DNA of 48,818 nucleotides, taken from assembly GCA_905214675.1 (NCBI GenBank), contig CAJMMS010000008.1, forward strand, positions 1-48,818, given 5' to 3'. The notes beneath the pieces are model-generated. The model saw only the letters and a list, made by a program, of their open reading frames with translations, searched no databases and had not been told where the DNA came from. Origin of the DNA: an uncultured bacterium (GTDB lineage: Bacteria; Bacillota; Clostridia; Lachnospirales; Lachnospiraceae). Of this stretch, positions 23,222 to 31,321 are shown one piece after another (positions within the stretch are counted from its first letter, which is position 1; every line of letters begins with the position of its first letter). Made by a program: the position numbers and the translations under genes.

Positions 23222-24255
23222 GAAGAGGCAGCGGAAAGAAAGTCTGTTTTCTGCTTTTGGTCATACTTGCGACAGTTTTCATTTGTTCCTGTCAGAGGAC
23301 AAAAAAGGAACAGAAGCCAGATGACGAGGCAGGAGCTACTTCTGTGACAGCAGAAATACAGGAGACGACAGATGAACTGGAACGTCTGCTGTGGAATAAG
23401 ATTAGGCTGGATGGAAAAAAATACCGTTATTCAACGGACTATGAGACATATCTTCTGATGGGAACAGATGAAAGTGGGACGGAGAGTACGGACAGGGAAA
23501 AATATATCGGCAATATGGCTGATTTTCTGATGCTTGTGATAGTGAATCGCACAGACAAAACGTATGCATTCCTGCCGTTGAATCGAGATACGATGACAGA
23601 GATTGCCCTGATCGATCAGGAAGGAAAAGGAGAAGCGACGGCTGTGATGCAGCTCTGTACGGCGCACTGGTATGGCGGAAGTAGAAAAGAAAGCTGTGAA
23701 AATACCGTGAAAGCGGTAAGCGGACTGCTTGGTGGGATTGTGATCAATGGCTATTATGAAATTCATATGCAGGATATTGGAAAACTGAACGAGACCGTTG
23801 AAGGCGTGACTGTTACAATAGAGAGTGACTTCAGTAAAGTAGATCCTTCTCTGAAACAAGGTGAAACGATTACTTTAAATGGGGAACAGGCATACCATTT
23901 TCTACAGAACAGAACAGAAGTGGACGATGGCGGAAATGTTTCCCGGATGAAACGCCAGAAACAGTATATGGAAGCTTTTTTTAAAAAAGTAAAGCAAAAG
24001 ATGGAGCAGGATCCGCAGATAATACTTACAATTTATGATGAGATGGCAGATGTGGCATTTACAGATCTGTCGGGAGGTATGCTTTCTGATCTTGTGGTGG
24101 CACTTCAGGATGGAAAGAACCTGGGATTTCAGGAACTTACTGGAGAAAACAGGATCGGTTCTCATCTGGATGATGGTCTGGAGCATATGGAATTTTATTC
24201 AGATGCTGACAGTGTGAAAGAAACGCTTCAGGCACTGTATCATATAACAGAATAA
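23218..24255 (+). CDS. LytR-CpsA-Psr (LCP) family protein
   Basis: A 345-residue membrane-anchored enzyme expected to transfer the finished polysaccharide from its lipid carrier to peptidoglycan outside the cell. The N-terminus carries a hydrophobic anchor ending FICSC, which could also be a lipoprotein signal with acceptor Cys25. The LCP core has YLLMGTDESG, MADFLMLVIV, FLPLNRDTM and the repeated Arg/Lys-rich block RMKRQKQYM. Asp and Arg residues of the pyrophosphate-binding pocket are present (DxxLM, NRDT). It is shorter than many LCP proteins. It is translationally coupled to cpsB and followed by cpsC. Confidence 0.88.
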   Translation: MRRGSGKKVCFLLLVILATVFICSCQRTKKEQKPDDEAGATSVTAEIQETTDELERLLWNKIRLDGKKYRYSTDYETYLLMGTDESGTESTDREKYIGNMADFLMLVIVNRTDKTYAFLPLNRDTMTEIALIDQEGKGEATAVMQLCTAHWYGGSRKESCENTVKAVSGLLGGIVINGYYEIHMQDIGKLNETVEGVTVTIESDFSKVDPSLKQGETITLNGEQAYHFLQNRTEVDDGGNVSRMKRQKQYMEAFFKKVKQKMEQDPQIILTIYDEMADVAFTDLSGGMLSDLVVALQDGKNLGFQELTGENRIGSHLDDGLEHMEFYSDADSVKETLQALYHITE

Positions 24256-24285
24256 TTTAAGACATGCAAAAGAGAGGACGTAACG

Positions 24286-25023
24286 ATGGAGTTTAACAGG
24301 GAAAATACGGCAGAGGATATGCAGGATGAGGTAAATATAGGGGAACTGCTGCGTTATCTGCGACAAAAATGGATTCTGATCGCTGCTGCATTTCTGGCAG
24401 GGGTTCTACTTGCAGGGGTGGGGACATATTTTCTTATACAGCCCAGATATACAGCTATTTCCAAACTTTATGTAGTGTCCGCATCAGGCAAAAATATTGT
24501 TAATCTGGATGATTTGCGTCTGGGAACGACATTGTCTGCAGACTATAAAGAACTGTTGAAAACAAGACCAATCTGTGATGAAATCATAGAAGAACTTCAT
24601 CTGGATTATACTGTTGGACAGTTAAAAAAGATGATCAGTATTGATCCGGTGGAAGATACCAGAATCCTGATCATTTCGGTGGTCAGTGAAAATCCAAAGG
24701 AAGCGAGAGATATTGCCAACACTATGGCAGAAAAGGCGGTTACTTATTTGCCAAAACTGATGGGGATTACAGCACCGAATATTGCGGAAGAAGCGATTGT
24801 ACCGACAATAGCAACTTCGCCAAGTATGGAAAAGAATGTGGCTGTGGGAGGAATCCTGGCACTTGTGCTTATTTGTATTATTCTGACTGTACGTTTTATA
24901 TTAGAGGATTCTGTAAAAACAGCGGAAGATGTGGAACGTCTGATTGGTGTGATGCCGCTTACCGTGATCATGGAAGATGGAGATCACAAACAGAAAAAGA
25001 AAGGAATGTACTGGAGAAAATAA
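24286..25023 (+). CDS. cpsC: Wzz/CpsC-type chain-length regulator
   Basis: A 245-residue polysaccharide co-polymerase. Two membrane helices (about 27-48 and 187-206) flank an extracellular loop, and the N-terminal INIGELLRYLRQKW-like segment is the Wzz signature. The cytoplasmic C-terminus (EDSVKTAEDVERLIGV) is the part that activates the partner kinase CpsD, which is encoded separately one base after this stop codon, as usual in Gram-positive bacteria. The start follows AGAGAGGACGTAACG. Confidence 0.92.
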   Translation: MEFNRENTAEDMQDEVNIGELLRYLRQKWILIAAAFLAGVLLAGVGTYFLIQPRYTAISKLYVVSASGKNIVNLDDLRLGTTLSADYKELLKTRPICDEIIEELHLDYTVGQLKKMISIDPVEDTRILIISVVSENPKEARDIANTMAEKAVTYLPKLMGITAPNIAEEAIVPTIATSPSMEKNVAVGGILALVLICIILTVRFILEDSVKTAEDVERLIGVMPLTVIMEDGDHKQKKKGMYWRK

Positions 25024-25024
25024 T

Positions 25025-25723
25025 ATGAAAAGAATAAAGATAAAAAACATGCCAGAACTTCCTTATTCTACGGAAGAATCCCTGAACCGTCTGCGGATCA
25101 ATCTGAATTTTCTTGGTGGGGATATAAAGAAGATCCTGGTGATCAGTTCCACAGAAAATGAAGGAAAAAGTTTTGTATCATTTCATATATGGAGACAGAT
25201 GGCGCAAAGCGGAATCCACAGTGTTTTGCTGGATGCAGATCTTAGAAAGTCTGTGATGGCAGAGACTTACCAGATGGAGCCGGAAAACGGGCAGCCATTT
25301 TATGGAACCTCACATGTACTGGCAGGGAAGCTGCCGCCGGATGAGGCGGTATGGAAGACAGAGCTGGAAAAGGGGGATATTCTTCCAAATGTAGAGAATG
25401 TCATCAATCCGGCAATGTTGTTTGAAGGGGAAACATTTAAGAAGCTTCTGGAAAAAATGGAGGCTGCCTATCGGTATACCTTCATTGATGCGCCGCCGCT
25501 GGAACTGGTGTCGGACGGTGAAAAGATTGCGTCTCTGTGTGATGGGGCAATCCTGGTAGTGGCAAGCGGCAGAGTTTCTAGGAAAACAGTCAGAAATTCT
25601 GTCAGGCAGTTGGAAAGAGCCGGCTGTCCGCTTCTTGGAATTGTGCTGAACCGCGCAGAAGATATGAAAAGAAAAAAATACTATAAACAGTATGGATATG
25701 GAACAGGAGAAAATGGCAAATAA
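25025..25723 (+). CDS. cpsD: CpsD-type tyrosine autokinase
   Basis: A 232-residue BY-kinase working with CpsC. Walker A is STENEGKS (the usual proline-glycine of PGEGKS is replaced by Asn), Walker A' is LLDADLR and Walker B is FIDAPP. The C-terminus holds a small Tyr cluster (KKYYKQYGYG) as the autophosphorylation site. The start at 25025 follows GGAGAAAATA; a longer frame reaching into cpsC lacks a site. The altered Walker A is worth noting, but Gly-Lys-Ser is intact. It ends the control operon; a new promoter begins 4 bases after the stop. Confidence 0.9.
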   Translation: MKRIKIKNMPELPYSTEESLNRLRINLNFLGGDIKKILVISSTENEGKSFVSFHIWRQMAQSGIHSVLLDADLRKSVMAETYQMEPENGQPFYGTSHVLAGKLPPDEAVWKTELEKGDILPNVENVINPAMLFEGETFKKLLEKMEAAYRYTFIDAPPLELVSDGEKIASLCDGAILVVASGRVSRKTVRNSVRQLERAGCPLLGIVLNRAEDMKRKKYYKQYGYGTGENGK

Positions 25724-25727
25724 AACA

Positions 25728-25756
25728 TTGTCAGATGAGATATTCTATTGTATAAT
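25728..25756 (+). promoter_or_regulatory. Promoter of the small LRR protein gene and possibly of polysaccharide locus 1
   Basis: TTGTCA (25728-25733), 17 bases, TATAAT (25751-25756). This is near-consensus. Transcription should begin about 25763, some 40 bases before the start codon. Confidence 0.8.
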
Positions 25757-25804
25757 AGTGTCAATGGAACGACAGGATGTTATGGAAATTGAAAGGGGAA
25801 AGGT

Positions 25805-26353
25805 ATGACAAAAGGATTAAAAAAAGTACTGGCATTGACTTTGACGGCTGTACTGATGTTTGGTACAGCAGTACCGGCAGCAGCTACACCAAGTCCGACA
25901 CAGGGAAAAGTGCCGCAGGAACAGGAACAGACAGTTACGGATGATGCTATGTTTGTAGTAAAGACAAGCAAAAAAGGCACAGCAACCATTGTCGGAGCAA
26001 AGGCAAATAATAAGAAAAACAGAAAAATACCGGCAGCGATTAAGGTAAATGGTGTGACATATAAAGTGACGGCAATGGGTTCCAAGTCACTGAAGAACTG
26101 GAAGAACGTAAAGAAAGTGACACTTTCTGCAAGTATTACACGTATTAAGGCAAAAGCGTTCAAAAGCTGCAAACAGTTAAAGAAAATCGTTGTAAAAAAT
26201 AAAAAGGCTACGAAGATTGACAAAAAAGCTTTCAAAGGCATCAATACGAAAAAAGTAACGATCCAGTTCCCGAAGAAAATGTCTGCAAAGACATATAAGA
26301 CGATGAAAACGAGACTGAAAAAAGCAGGATTCAAAGGTAAGATTAAAAAATAA
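25805..26353 (+). CDS. Small secreted Lys-rich LRR_5 (BspA-like) protein
   Basis: A 182-residue exported protein. The signal peptide is about 1-27 (AVLMFGTAVPAAA). After an acidic Gln/Glu linker, residues about 50-182 are one short BspA-type leucine-rich block (VTYKVTAMGSKSL, ITRIKAKAFKSCKQLKKIVV, KIDKKAFKGINTKKV), extremely rich in lysine. The same module ends the GH110 galactosidase at 4164, with shared blocks such as TYKVT, NLKKI/QLKKI and KxAFKGI. As a stand-alone copy placed at the door of a polysaccharide locus, it may bind the anionic polymer or wall; this is inference. The start follows GAAAGGGGAAAGGT. A strong terminator lies after it. Confidence 0.82.
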   Translation: MTKGLKKVLALTLTAVLMFGTAVPAAATPSPTQGKVPQEQEQTVTDDAMFVVKTSKKGTATIVGAKANNKKNRKIPAAIKVNGVTYKVTAMGSKSLKNWKNVKKVTLSASITRIKAKAFKSCKQLKKIVVKNKKATKIDKKAFKGINTKKVTIQFPKKMSAKTYKTMKTRLKKAGFKGKIKK

Positions 26354-26374
26354 TCAGGATGATCAATCATACGC

Positions 26375-26428
26375 AGAAGCGCTATACTCATGCGGGAGTG
26401 TTTTATGAGTATAGTGCTTCTGTTTTCT
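26375..26428 (+). terminator. Strong intrinsic terminator in front of polysaccharide locus 1
   Basis: A 17-bp stem (26375-26391 with 26405-26421, one G-T pair) around a 13-base loop, then GTTTTCTT. Only 36 bases separate it from the first gene of locus 1, and no promoter was found in that gap. Confidence 0.88.
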
Positions 26429-26464
26429 TACAGCAACAAAGGGAAATGAAAAAGAGGAAATGAA

Positions 26465-27904
26465 ATGTATCGTAAAAATGCGGAAGGCTGGCTGAAACAC
26501 ATAGATTTTCTGGTGTTGGACTTTCTGGGACTTCAGCTTGCTTTTCTATTATCGTGGTATTTAAGAACAGGAAATTTTTCTTTTCTGCACAAGCAGGCAA
26601 ACGGCATTGTGTGGATTGTACTGGTACTGTTTTCTATCTGTGTATCGTTTTTGACAGAAAATCACAGGGACATTATACGGAGAGGATATCTGGTAGAATT
26701 TAAGGCAGTTCTGAAACAGACCATGTATGTGATCGTCTGTGAAAGTATGTTTTTATTTCTGTGGAAAGGGGCAGAGAATTTTTCAAGACTGGCATTTTTA
26801 TATTTTGCGGTGCTTTATTTTCTGTTTTTATATGTGCTTCGGACGTTCTGGAAGCATTTACTTAGAAAGTACGAAAATATTTTTGAGCCAACCAGAAATC
26901 TTCTGCTGGTTGCTTCTGCTGATGTGGCTGAGTCTATGGCAGAAGATGTGCAGGAGCAGGTATATGGTGCGCTTCATATTATTGGTGTTGGACTTCTGGA
27001 TAATCCACAGCAAAAAAGCAGTATCAAATCTTATCAGGTTCTGGCTGTCGGCGATGAGATCCTGAAGATGGTACAGAGTGGCTGGGTGGATGAAGTGCTG
27101 GTGCGCATCGGAAGTGAACAGGAGAAAGCAGATAAGCTGTTGGAAAGATTTCAGGAAATGGGACTGACGACGCATATTTATCTTGGAAAGGCAGATGCGC
27201 AGAGCCAGACCAGGGTTGTAGAAAACATATGTGGTTATACCGTGATGACGGACTGTTTGAAACTTGCTACACCGCGTCAGGAGTTTTTTAAAAGGGGAAT
27301 GGACATTGCAGGAGCCATCGTAGGATTGCTGGTCACGGCAGTAGCGATGTTATTTATTGCGCCAATGATCTGGAGTGCATCTCCGGGTCCGGTGTTTTTT
27401 TCGCAGGAACGCATCGGGAAGGGTGGAAAAAAGTTTCGGATGTATAAATTCCGCAGTATGTATGTTGGGGCGGACCAACAGAAAAAACAGCTTCTCAAAC
27501 AGAACAAAATGGAAGGACATATGTTTAAGATGGATGCCGATCCTCGTGTGATCGGAAGCGGTGCAGATGGCACGCGCCATGGAATTGGCTGGTTTTTGAG
27601 ACGGACTTCCCTGGATGAACTTCCGCAGTTTCTGAATGTGCTCAAAGGGGATATGAGCCTGGTGGGGACGAGACCGCCGACGGTAGATGAATGGGAGACT
27701 TATGAATATCATCACAGGGCGAGGATGGCGGTCAAGCCTGGTATTACAGGATTATGGCAGGTGAGCGGAAGAAGCGATATTACAGACTTCGAAGAGGTAG
27801 TACGGCTTGATATGCAATACATTAAAAACTGGACATTAAGCGAGGATGTGAAGATTCTTGTTAAGACCGTTTTTGTGGTGATTAAAGGGAGAGGTTCCAG
27901 GTGA
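26465..27904 (+). CDS. Polyprenyl-phosphate sugar-1-phosphate transferase (priming enzyme, locus 1)
   Basis: A 479-residue initiating transferase of the WbaP/EpsL type. It puts the first sugar-phosphate on undecaprenyl phosphate at the inner face of the membrane. The N-terminal half has about four to five membrane helices and a CoA-binding-like domain (LLLVASADVAESM). The C-terminal bacterial sugar transferase domain starts near 275 (FFKRGMDIAGAIVG), with a re-entrant hydrophobic helix, KFRSM, the catalytic SLDELP and GITGLWQVSGRS. The sugar is probably galactose or glucose, but sequence alone cannot tell. It is the first gene of locus 1 and overlaps the next gene by 4 bases. Confidence 0.93.
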   Translation: MYRKNAEGWLKHIDFLVLDFLGLQLAFLLSWYLRTGNFSFLHKQANGIVWIVLVLFSICVSFLTENHRDIIRRGYLVEFKAVLKQTMYVIVCESMFLFLWKGAENFSRLAFLYFAVLYFLFLYVLRTFWKHLLRKYENIFEPTRNLLLVASADVAESMAEDVQEQVYGALHIIGVGLLDNPQQKSSIKSYQVLAVGDEILKMVQSGWVDEVLVRIGSEQEKADKLLERFQEMGLTTHIYLGKADAQSQTRVVENICGYTVMTDCLKLATPRQEFFKRGMDIAGAIVGLLVTAVAMLFIAPMIWSASPGPVFFSQERIGKGGKKFRMYKFRSMYVGADQQKKQLLKQNKMEGHMFKMDADPRVIGSGADGTRHGIGWFLRRTSLDELPQFLNVLKGDMSLVGTRPPTVDEWETYEYHHRARMAVKPGITGLWQVSGRSDITDFEEVVRLDMQYIKNWTLSEDVKILVKTVFVVIKGRGSR

Positions 27905-29073
27905 AAGGAAAAGAGCAAAAACAAAGGAAAAAGAAAAAACCACTGCGAATCGCCATGTTTGGACAGAAATCCATTCCTAGCAGGCAGGGAGGGGTAGAGA
28001 TTGTTGTGGAAGAACTGGCAGTGCGTATGGCGGAATATGGCTGTAAAGTGACGGTATATAATCGCAGAGGACATCACGTAAGCGGAAAAGCTTTTGACGA
28101 GAAGCATAGACATATTTGGAAAAAGGTGCGTCTAAGATATGTTCCAACGATTGACCGGAAAGGACTGGCTGCTATGTCGGCATCTTTTTTTGCGGCGATC
28201 GCGGCGGCATTTGGAAAATATGATATTGTGCATGTACATGCAGAAGGACCATGTGCGATGATCTGGCTGCCAAAGCTGACAGGAAAATGTTGCATTGCGA
28301 CCATTCATGGTCTGGATCATCAGCGGGCAAAATGGGGAAAACTGGCATCTGCCTACATTATACTTGGGGAAAAGTGCGCGGTAAAGTATGCAGATGAAAT
28401 CATTGTCTTAAGTCGGGAGATGCAGAAATATTTTTGGGATACTTATAAAAGAAAGACATGTTATATTCCAAATGGAGTCCGAAAAGCAGAGTTGCAGAAA
28501 CCGGATATTATTCAGGAAAAGTATGGGCTGAGTAAGGATGAGTATTTTTTGTTTCTTGGAAGACTGGTTCCGGAAAAAGGAATCCGTTATCTGATCGAAG
28601 CATTCAGACAGGTAAAAACGGACAGAAAGCTGGTCATAGCCGGAGGAAGTTCAGATACCGCAGCTTTTGAAAGTGAACTGCACAAAATGGCAGAAGGTGA
28701 TGCACGGATTTTGTTTACTGGCTTTGTTCAGGGGAAAGAACTGCAGGAACTGTACAGCAATGCATACGTATATGTTCTTCCAAGTGATCTGGAAGGGATG
28801 CCGCTTGGTCTGTTGGAGGCGATGAGTTATGGGAACTGCTGTTTGGTGTCAGATATTGCAGAATGTGCTTTTGTAGCGGAAGGATGCGTAATGTTGTTTC
28901 AAAAGTCGAATGTAGATGATTTAAGAGAAAAGATACAGCTTTTGGATAAGGATGCAAAACAGGTAGAGCATTACAGAACAGGAATCGCAGATTTTGTATG
29001 TGAAACTTATAACTGGGATCATGTGGTCAGAGAGACGTTAAAGTTGTATCAGAATACAACTATGATACAATAG
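27901..29073 (+). CDS. GT4 glycosyltransferase (Cps2T/DUF1972-like)
   Basis: A 390-residue GT-B glycosyltransferase. The N-terminal block IAMFGQKSIPSRQGGVE is that of the DUF1972 group, which includes the beta-1,4-rhamnosyltransferase Cps2T that commonly adds the second sugar. HIVHVHAEGP-type and ATIHGLDHQRAKW blocks follow. The GT4 signature is seen in LFLGRLVPEKGI and SDLEGMPLGLLEAM, with the E-x7-E pair. The start is a GTG that overlaps the stop of the priming gene (GTGA), with GGGAGAGG upstream, so it is translationally coupled. No rhamnose synthesis genes are in the window, so the donor sugar is uncertain. Confidence 0.88.
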   Translation: MKGKEQKQRKKKKPLRIAMFGQKSIPSRQGGVEIVVEELAVRMAEYGCKVTVYNRRGHHVSGKAFDEKHRHIWKKVRLRYVPTIDRKGLAAMSASFFAAIAAAFGKYDIVHVHAEGPCAMIWLPKLTGKCCIATIHGLDHQRAKWGKLASAYIILGEKCAVKYADEIIVLSREMQKYFWDTYKRKTCYIPNGVRKAELQKPDIIQEKYGLSKDEYFLFLGRLVPEKGIRYLIEAFRQVKTDRKLVIAGGSSDTAAFESELHKMAEGDARILFTGFVQGKELQELYSNAYVYVLPSDLEGMPLGLLEAMSYGNCCLVSDIAECAFVAEGCVMLFQKSNVDDLREKIQLLDKDAKQVEHYRTGIADFVCETYNWDHVVRETLKLYQNTTMIQ

Positions 29074-29087
29074 AACCGAGGGAGAAT

Positions 29088-30317
29088 ATGAAAGTTCTAA
29101 TGATAAATAAATTCTTACATATCAATGGAGGAAGCGAGACTTACATACAGAAACTTGGAGCATATCTGAATACACAGGGGCATGAAGTACAGTATTTTGG
29201 AATGGAACATGAGGGACGCTGCCTTGGAAACCGGGCAGAGGCATACACACAGGATATGGATTTTCATGGTGGGAATCCACTGAAAAAACTGATTTATCCA
29301 TTGAAAACCATCTATTCTGTAGAAGCACGCCGTAAGATTCGTCTGGTACTGGAGGATTTTACACCGGATGTGTGTCATCTGAATAATTTTAATTATCAGC
29401 TTACTCCTTCTGTGATTCTGGAGATTGTAAGATGGAGAAAACAGACAGGAAGAAACTGCCGGATTGTTTTCACAGCGCATGATTATCAACTGCTCTGTCC
29501 AAATCATATGTGCAGGAATCCGGTGACACAAAAGAACTGCGAAAAATGTCTCGGTGGAGATTTTCGCAATTGCATGAAAGGAAGCTGCATTCATGGAAGC
29601 AGGGCAAAATCGGCAGTTGGGATGCTGGAGGCACAATTTTGGAAGAAAAGAGGTGTTTATCAGTATCTGGATGCGATCATTTGCTGTTCGGAATTTATGA
29701 AAAAAAAGATGGATACCAATCCAGTGTTTGCAAAGAAAACACTTGTATTACATAACTTTATAGATAAAATGGAGTGGAAAGAAACCCCAAAAAAGGATTA
29801 TGTGTTATATTTTGGAAGATATGCAGAAGAAAAAGGAATCAGGACTTTGCTTGAGGTCTGCGGAAAACTTCCGGAGATATCCTTTGTATTTGCCGGCAGC
29901 GGGCCGCTCAAAGAAGAAATCGATCAATGTACGAATATTCAGGATGTTGGTTTTCAGGAGGGGGAAGCACTGGAAAAGCTGATCCGGGAAGCGAGATTTA
30001 CGGTCTGTCCATCGGAATGGTATGAAAATTGTCCGTTTTCTGTGATGGAGAGTCAGATGTATGGAACACCGGTTCTGGGAGCAGATATTGGCGGGATTCC
30101 GGAACTGATCCAGAATGGCAGGACCGGAGAATTGTTTCACAGCGGGGATACAGGAGATTTGAAAGAAAAGATCATGCATTTGTGGCAGGAAAATGAACAG
30201 ACAGATACTTACCATGAGAATTGCAGGAACATCCATTTTTGTACATTGGAAGAGTACGGAAAAAGACTGTTAAAGATTTATGAAGAGAGAAAAAAGGAAA
30301 AGAGACTTGTGCGATGA
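29088..30317 (+). CDS. GT4 glycosyltransferase
   Basis: A 409-residue GT-B enzyme. The acceptor half begins MKVLMINKFLHINGGSETY and includes FTAHDYQLLCPNH and a Cys-rich segment (CRNPVTQKNCEKCLGG, GSC) that is frequent in this subgroup and may bind zinc. The donor half has YFGRYAEEKGI, FAGSGP and PSEWYENCPFSVMES, the GT4 nucleotide-sugar site. The start follows GAGGGAGAAT. It overlaps the next gene by 4 bases (ATGA). Donor and linkage are unknown. Confidence 0.88.
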   Translation: MKVLMINKFLHINGGSETYIQKLGAYLNTQGHEVQYFGMEHEGRCLGNRAEAYTQDMDFHGGNPLKKLIYPLKTIYSVEARRKIRLVLEDFTPDVCHLNNFNYQLTPSVILEIVRWRKQTGRNCRIVFTAHDYQLLCPNHMCRNPVTQKNCEKCLGGDFRNCMKGSCIHGSRAKSAVGMLEAQFWKKRGVYQYLDAIICCSEFMKKKMDTNPVFAKKTLVLHNFIDKMEWKETPKKDYVLYFGRYAEEKGIRTLLEVCGKLPEISFVFAGSGPLKEEIDQCTNIQDVGFQEGEALEKLIREARFTVCPSEWYENCPFSVMESQMYGTPVLGADIGGIPELIQNGRTGELFHSGDTGDLKEKIMHLWQENEQTDTYHENCRNIHFCTLEEYGKRLLKIYEERKKEKRLVR

Positions 30318-31288
30318 TCTATATGTTGTTTGACAATCCAAAAGATAAAAAAGCGATGAGATTTTTGAAGTCTGAAATTTATGAGACATCGAAAATTCAA
30401 CAGGAATATCCACAGCATAAATGTAATTCCATTAAAAAAATGATAATGGCATGTCTGCATGGAATAAAAATATCAAACGATGGGGATACGCTTGTCTGCT
30501 GGTTGGACTTTATGGGTGTATTATGCTGGTGGTTTTGCTGTTTAAAAAGAAAAAAACGAAAAATAGTCATATTGAATATTCTTTTGAAAGAAAAAAATAC
30601 GTTGAGAAATAAAACAGCAAGATTTTTATACAGAAAGGCACTGCAGGCGGACAATGTGCAGGCTACGGTGACTTCAAAAGAATATGGAGCATGGGTGAAC
30701 CGGTTGCTTGGTATTAACAGAAAATATGAACTTTTGCATGATATTTATCAGGAGCGATATGAAACAAAAAATGCCGGTCAGACAGATCCGCAAAGTGTTT
30801 TTTGCGGAGGAAGAAATGGACGAGACTGGGAGTTCTTTTTTCAGTTAGCAGAAAAAATGCCGCAAATACAGTTTTATTGTGTACTGACGGGAGAAAAATT
30901 TCGCCAGTATCAGAGCAGATTTGGGAATAATGTCCATGCGAAGTGTGATACGACCAAAAAGGAATTTCTGGAGCAAATGTGCAAAGCAAGTCTGGTCGTG
31001 ATGCCCTTGGAGACGGAAGCGCCGGCTGGATTGATCGTTTTGTATCAGGCTGCCGCAAATGAGAAGCCAGTGCTGATTTCCAATACTGTCACAACCAGAG
31101 AATATTTCCAGAAGGACAATGGCATTTTCTGTGAAAATACGTTGGAGGACTGGCAGAAAAAGATCACTTATTATCTGGAACACAAATGGGAAGCAGAGCA
31201 AAAAGCAGCGAAATGGAAACAATATCTGGAGACAGAATGTTCTGAGCAAAAGTATGCGGAAACATTATGGCGGATTTTGAATCAATAG
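30314..31288 (+). CDS. Divergent glycosyltransferase, probably GT-B
   Basis: A 324-residue protein, AT-rich, without a strong family signature. The N-terminal part has a basic, partly hydrophobic segment (VLCWWFCCLKRKKRKIVIL) that may lie on the membrane. The C-terminal half has the order of a GT-B donor domain: FCGGRNGRDWEFFFQLAEKM, IQFYCVLTGEKF, MCKASLVVMPLETEAPAGLIVLYQAAANEKPVLIS. This last block matches the GT4 consensus in layout, with Glu residues before a Gly and an Ala-rich helix. It is coupled to genes on both sides of locus 1. A transferase role is inferred from fold order and context. Confidence 0.65.
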   Translation: MIYMLFDNPKDKKAMRFLKSEIYETSKIQQEYPQHKCNSIKKMIMACLHGIKISNDGDTLVCWLDFMGVLCWWFCCLKRKKRKIVILNILLKEKNTLRNKTARFLYRKALQADNVQATVTSKEYGAWVNRLLGINRKYELLHDIYQERYETKNAGQTDPQSVFCGGRNGRDWEFFFQLAEKMPQIQFYCVLTGEKFRQYQSRFGNNVHAKCDTTKKEFLEQMCKASLVVMPLETEAPAGLIVLYQAAANEKPVLISNTVTTREYFQKDNGIFCENTLEDWQKKITYYLEHKWEAEQKAAKWKQYLETECSEQKYAETLWRILNQ

Positions 31289-31321
31289 ACGGTAAACAGA
31301 AAAAGGGAGAAAAGACATAAG

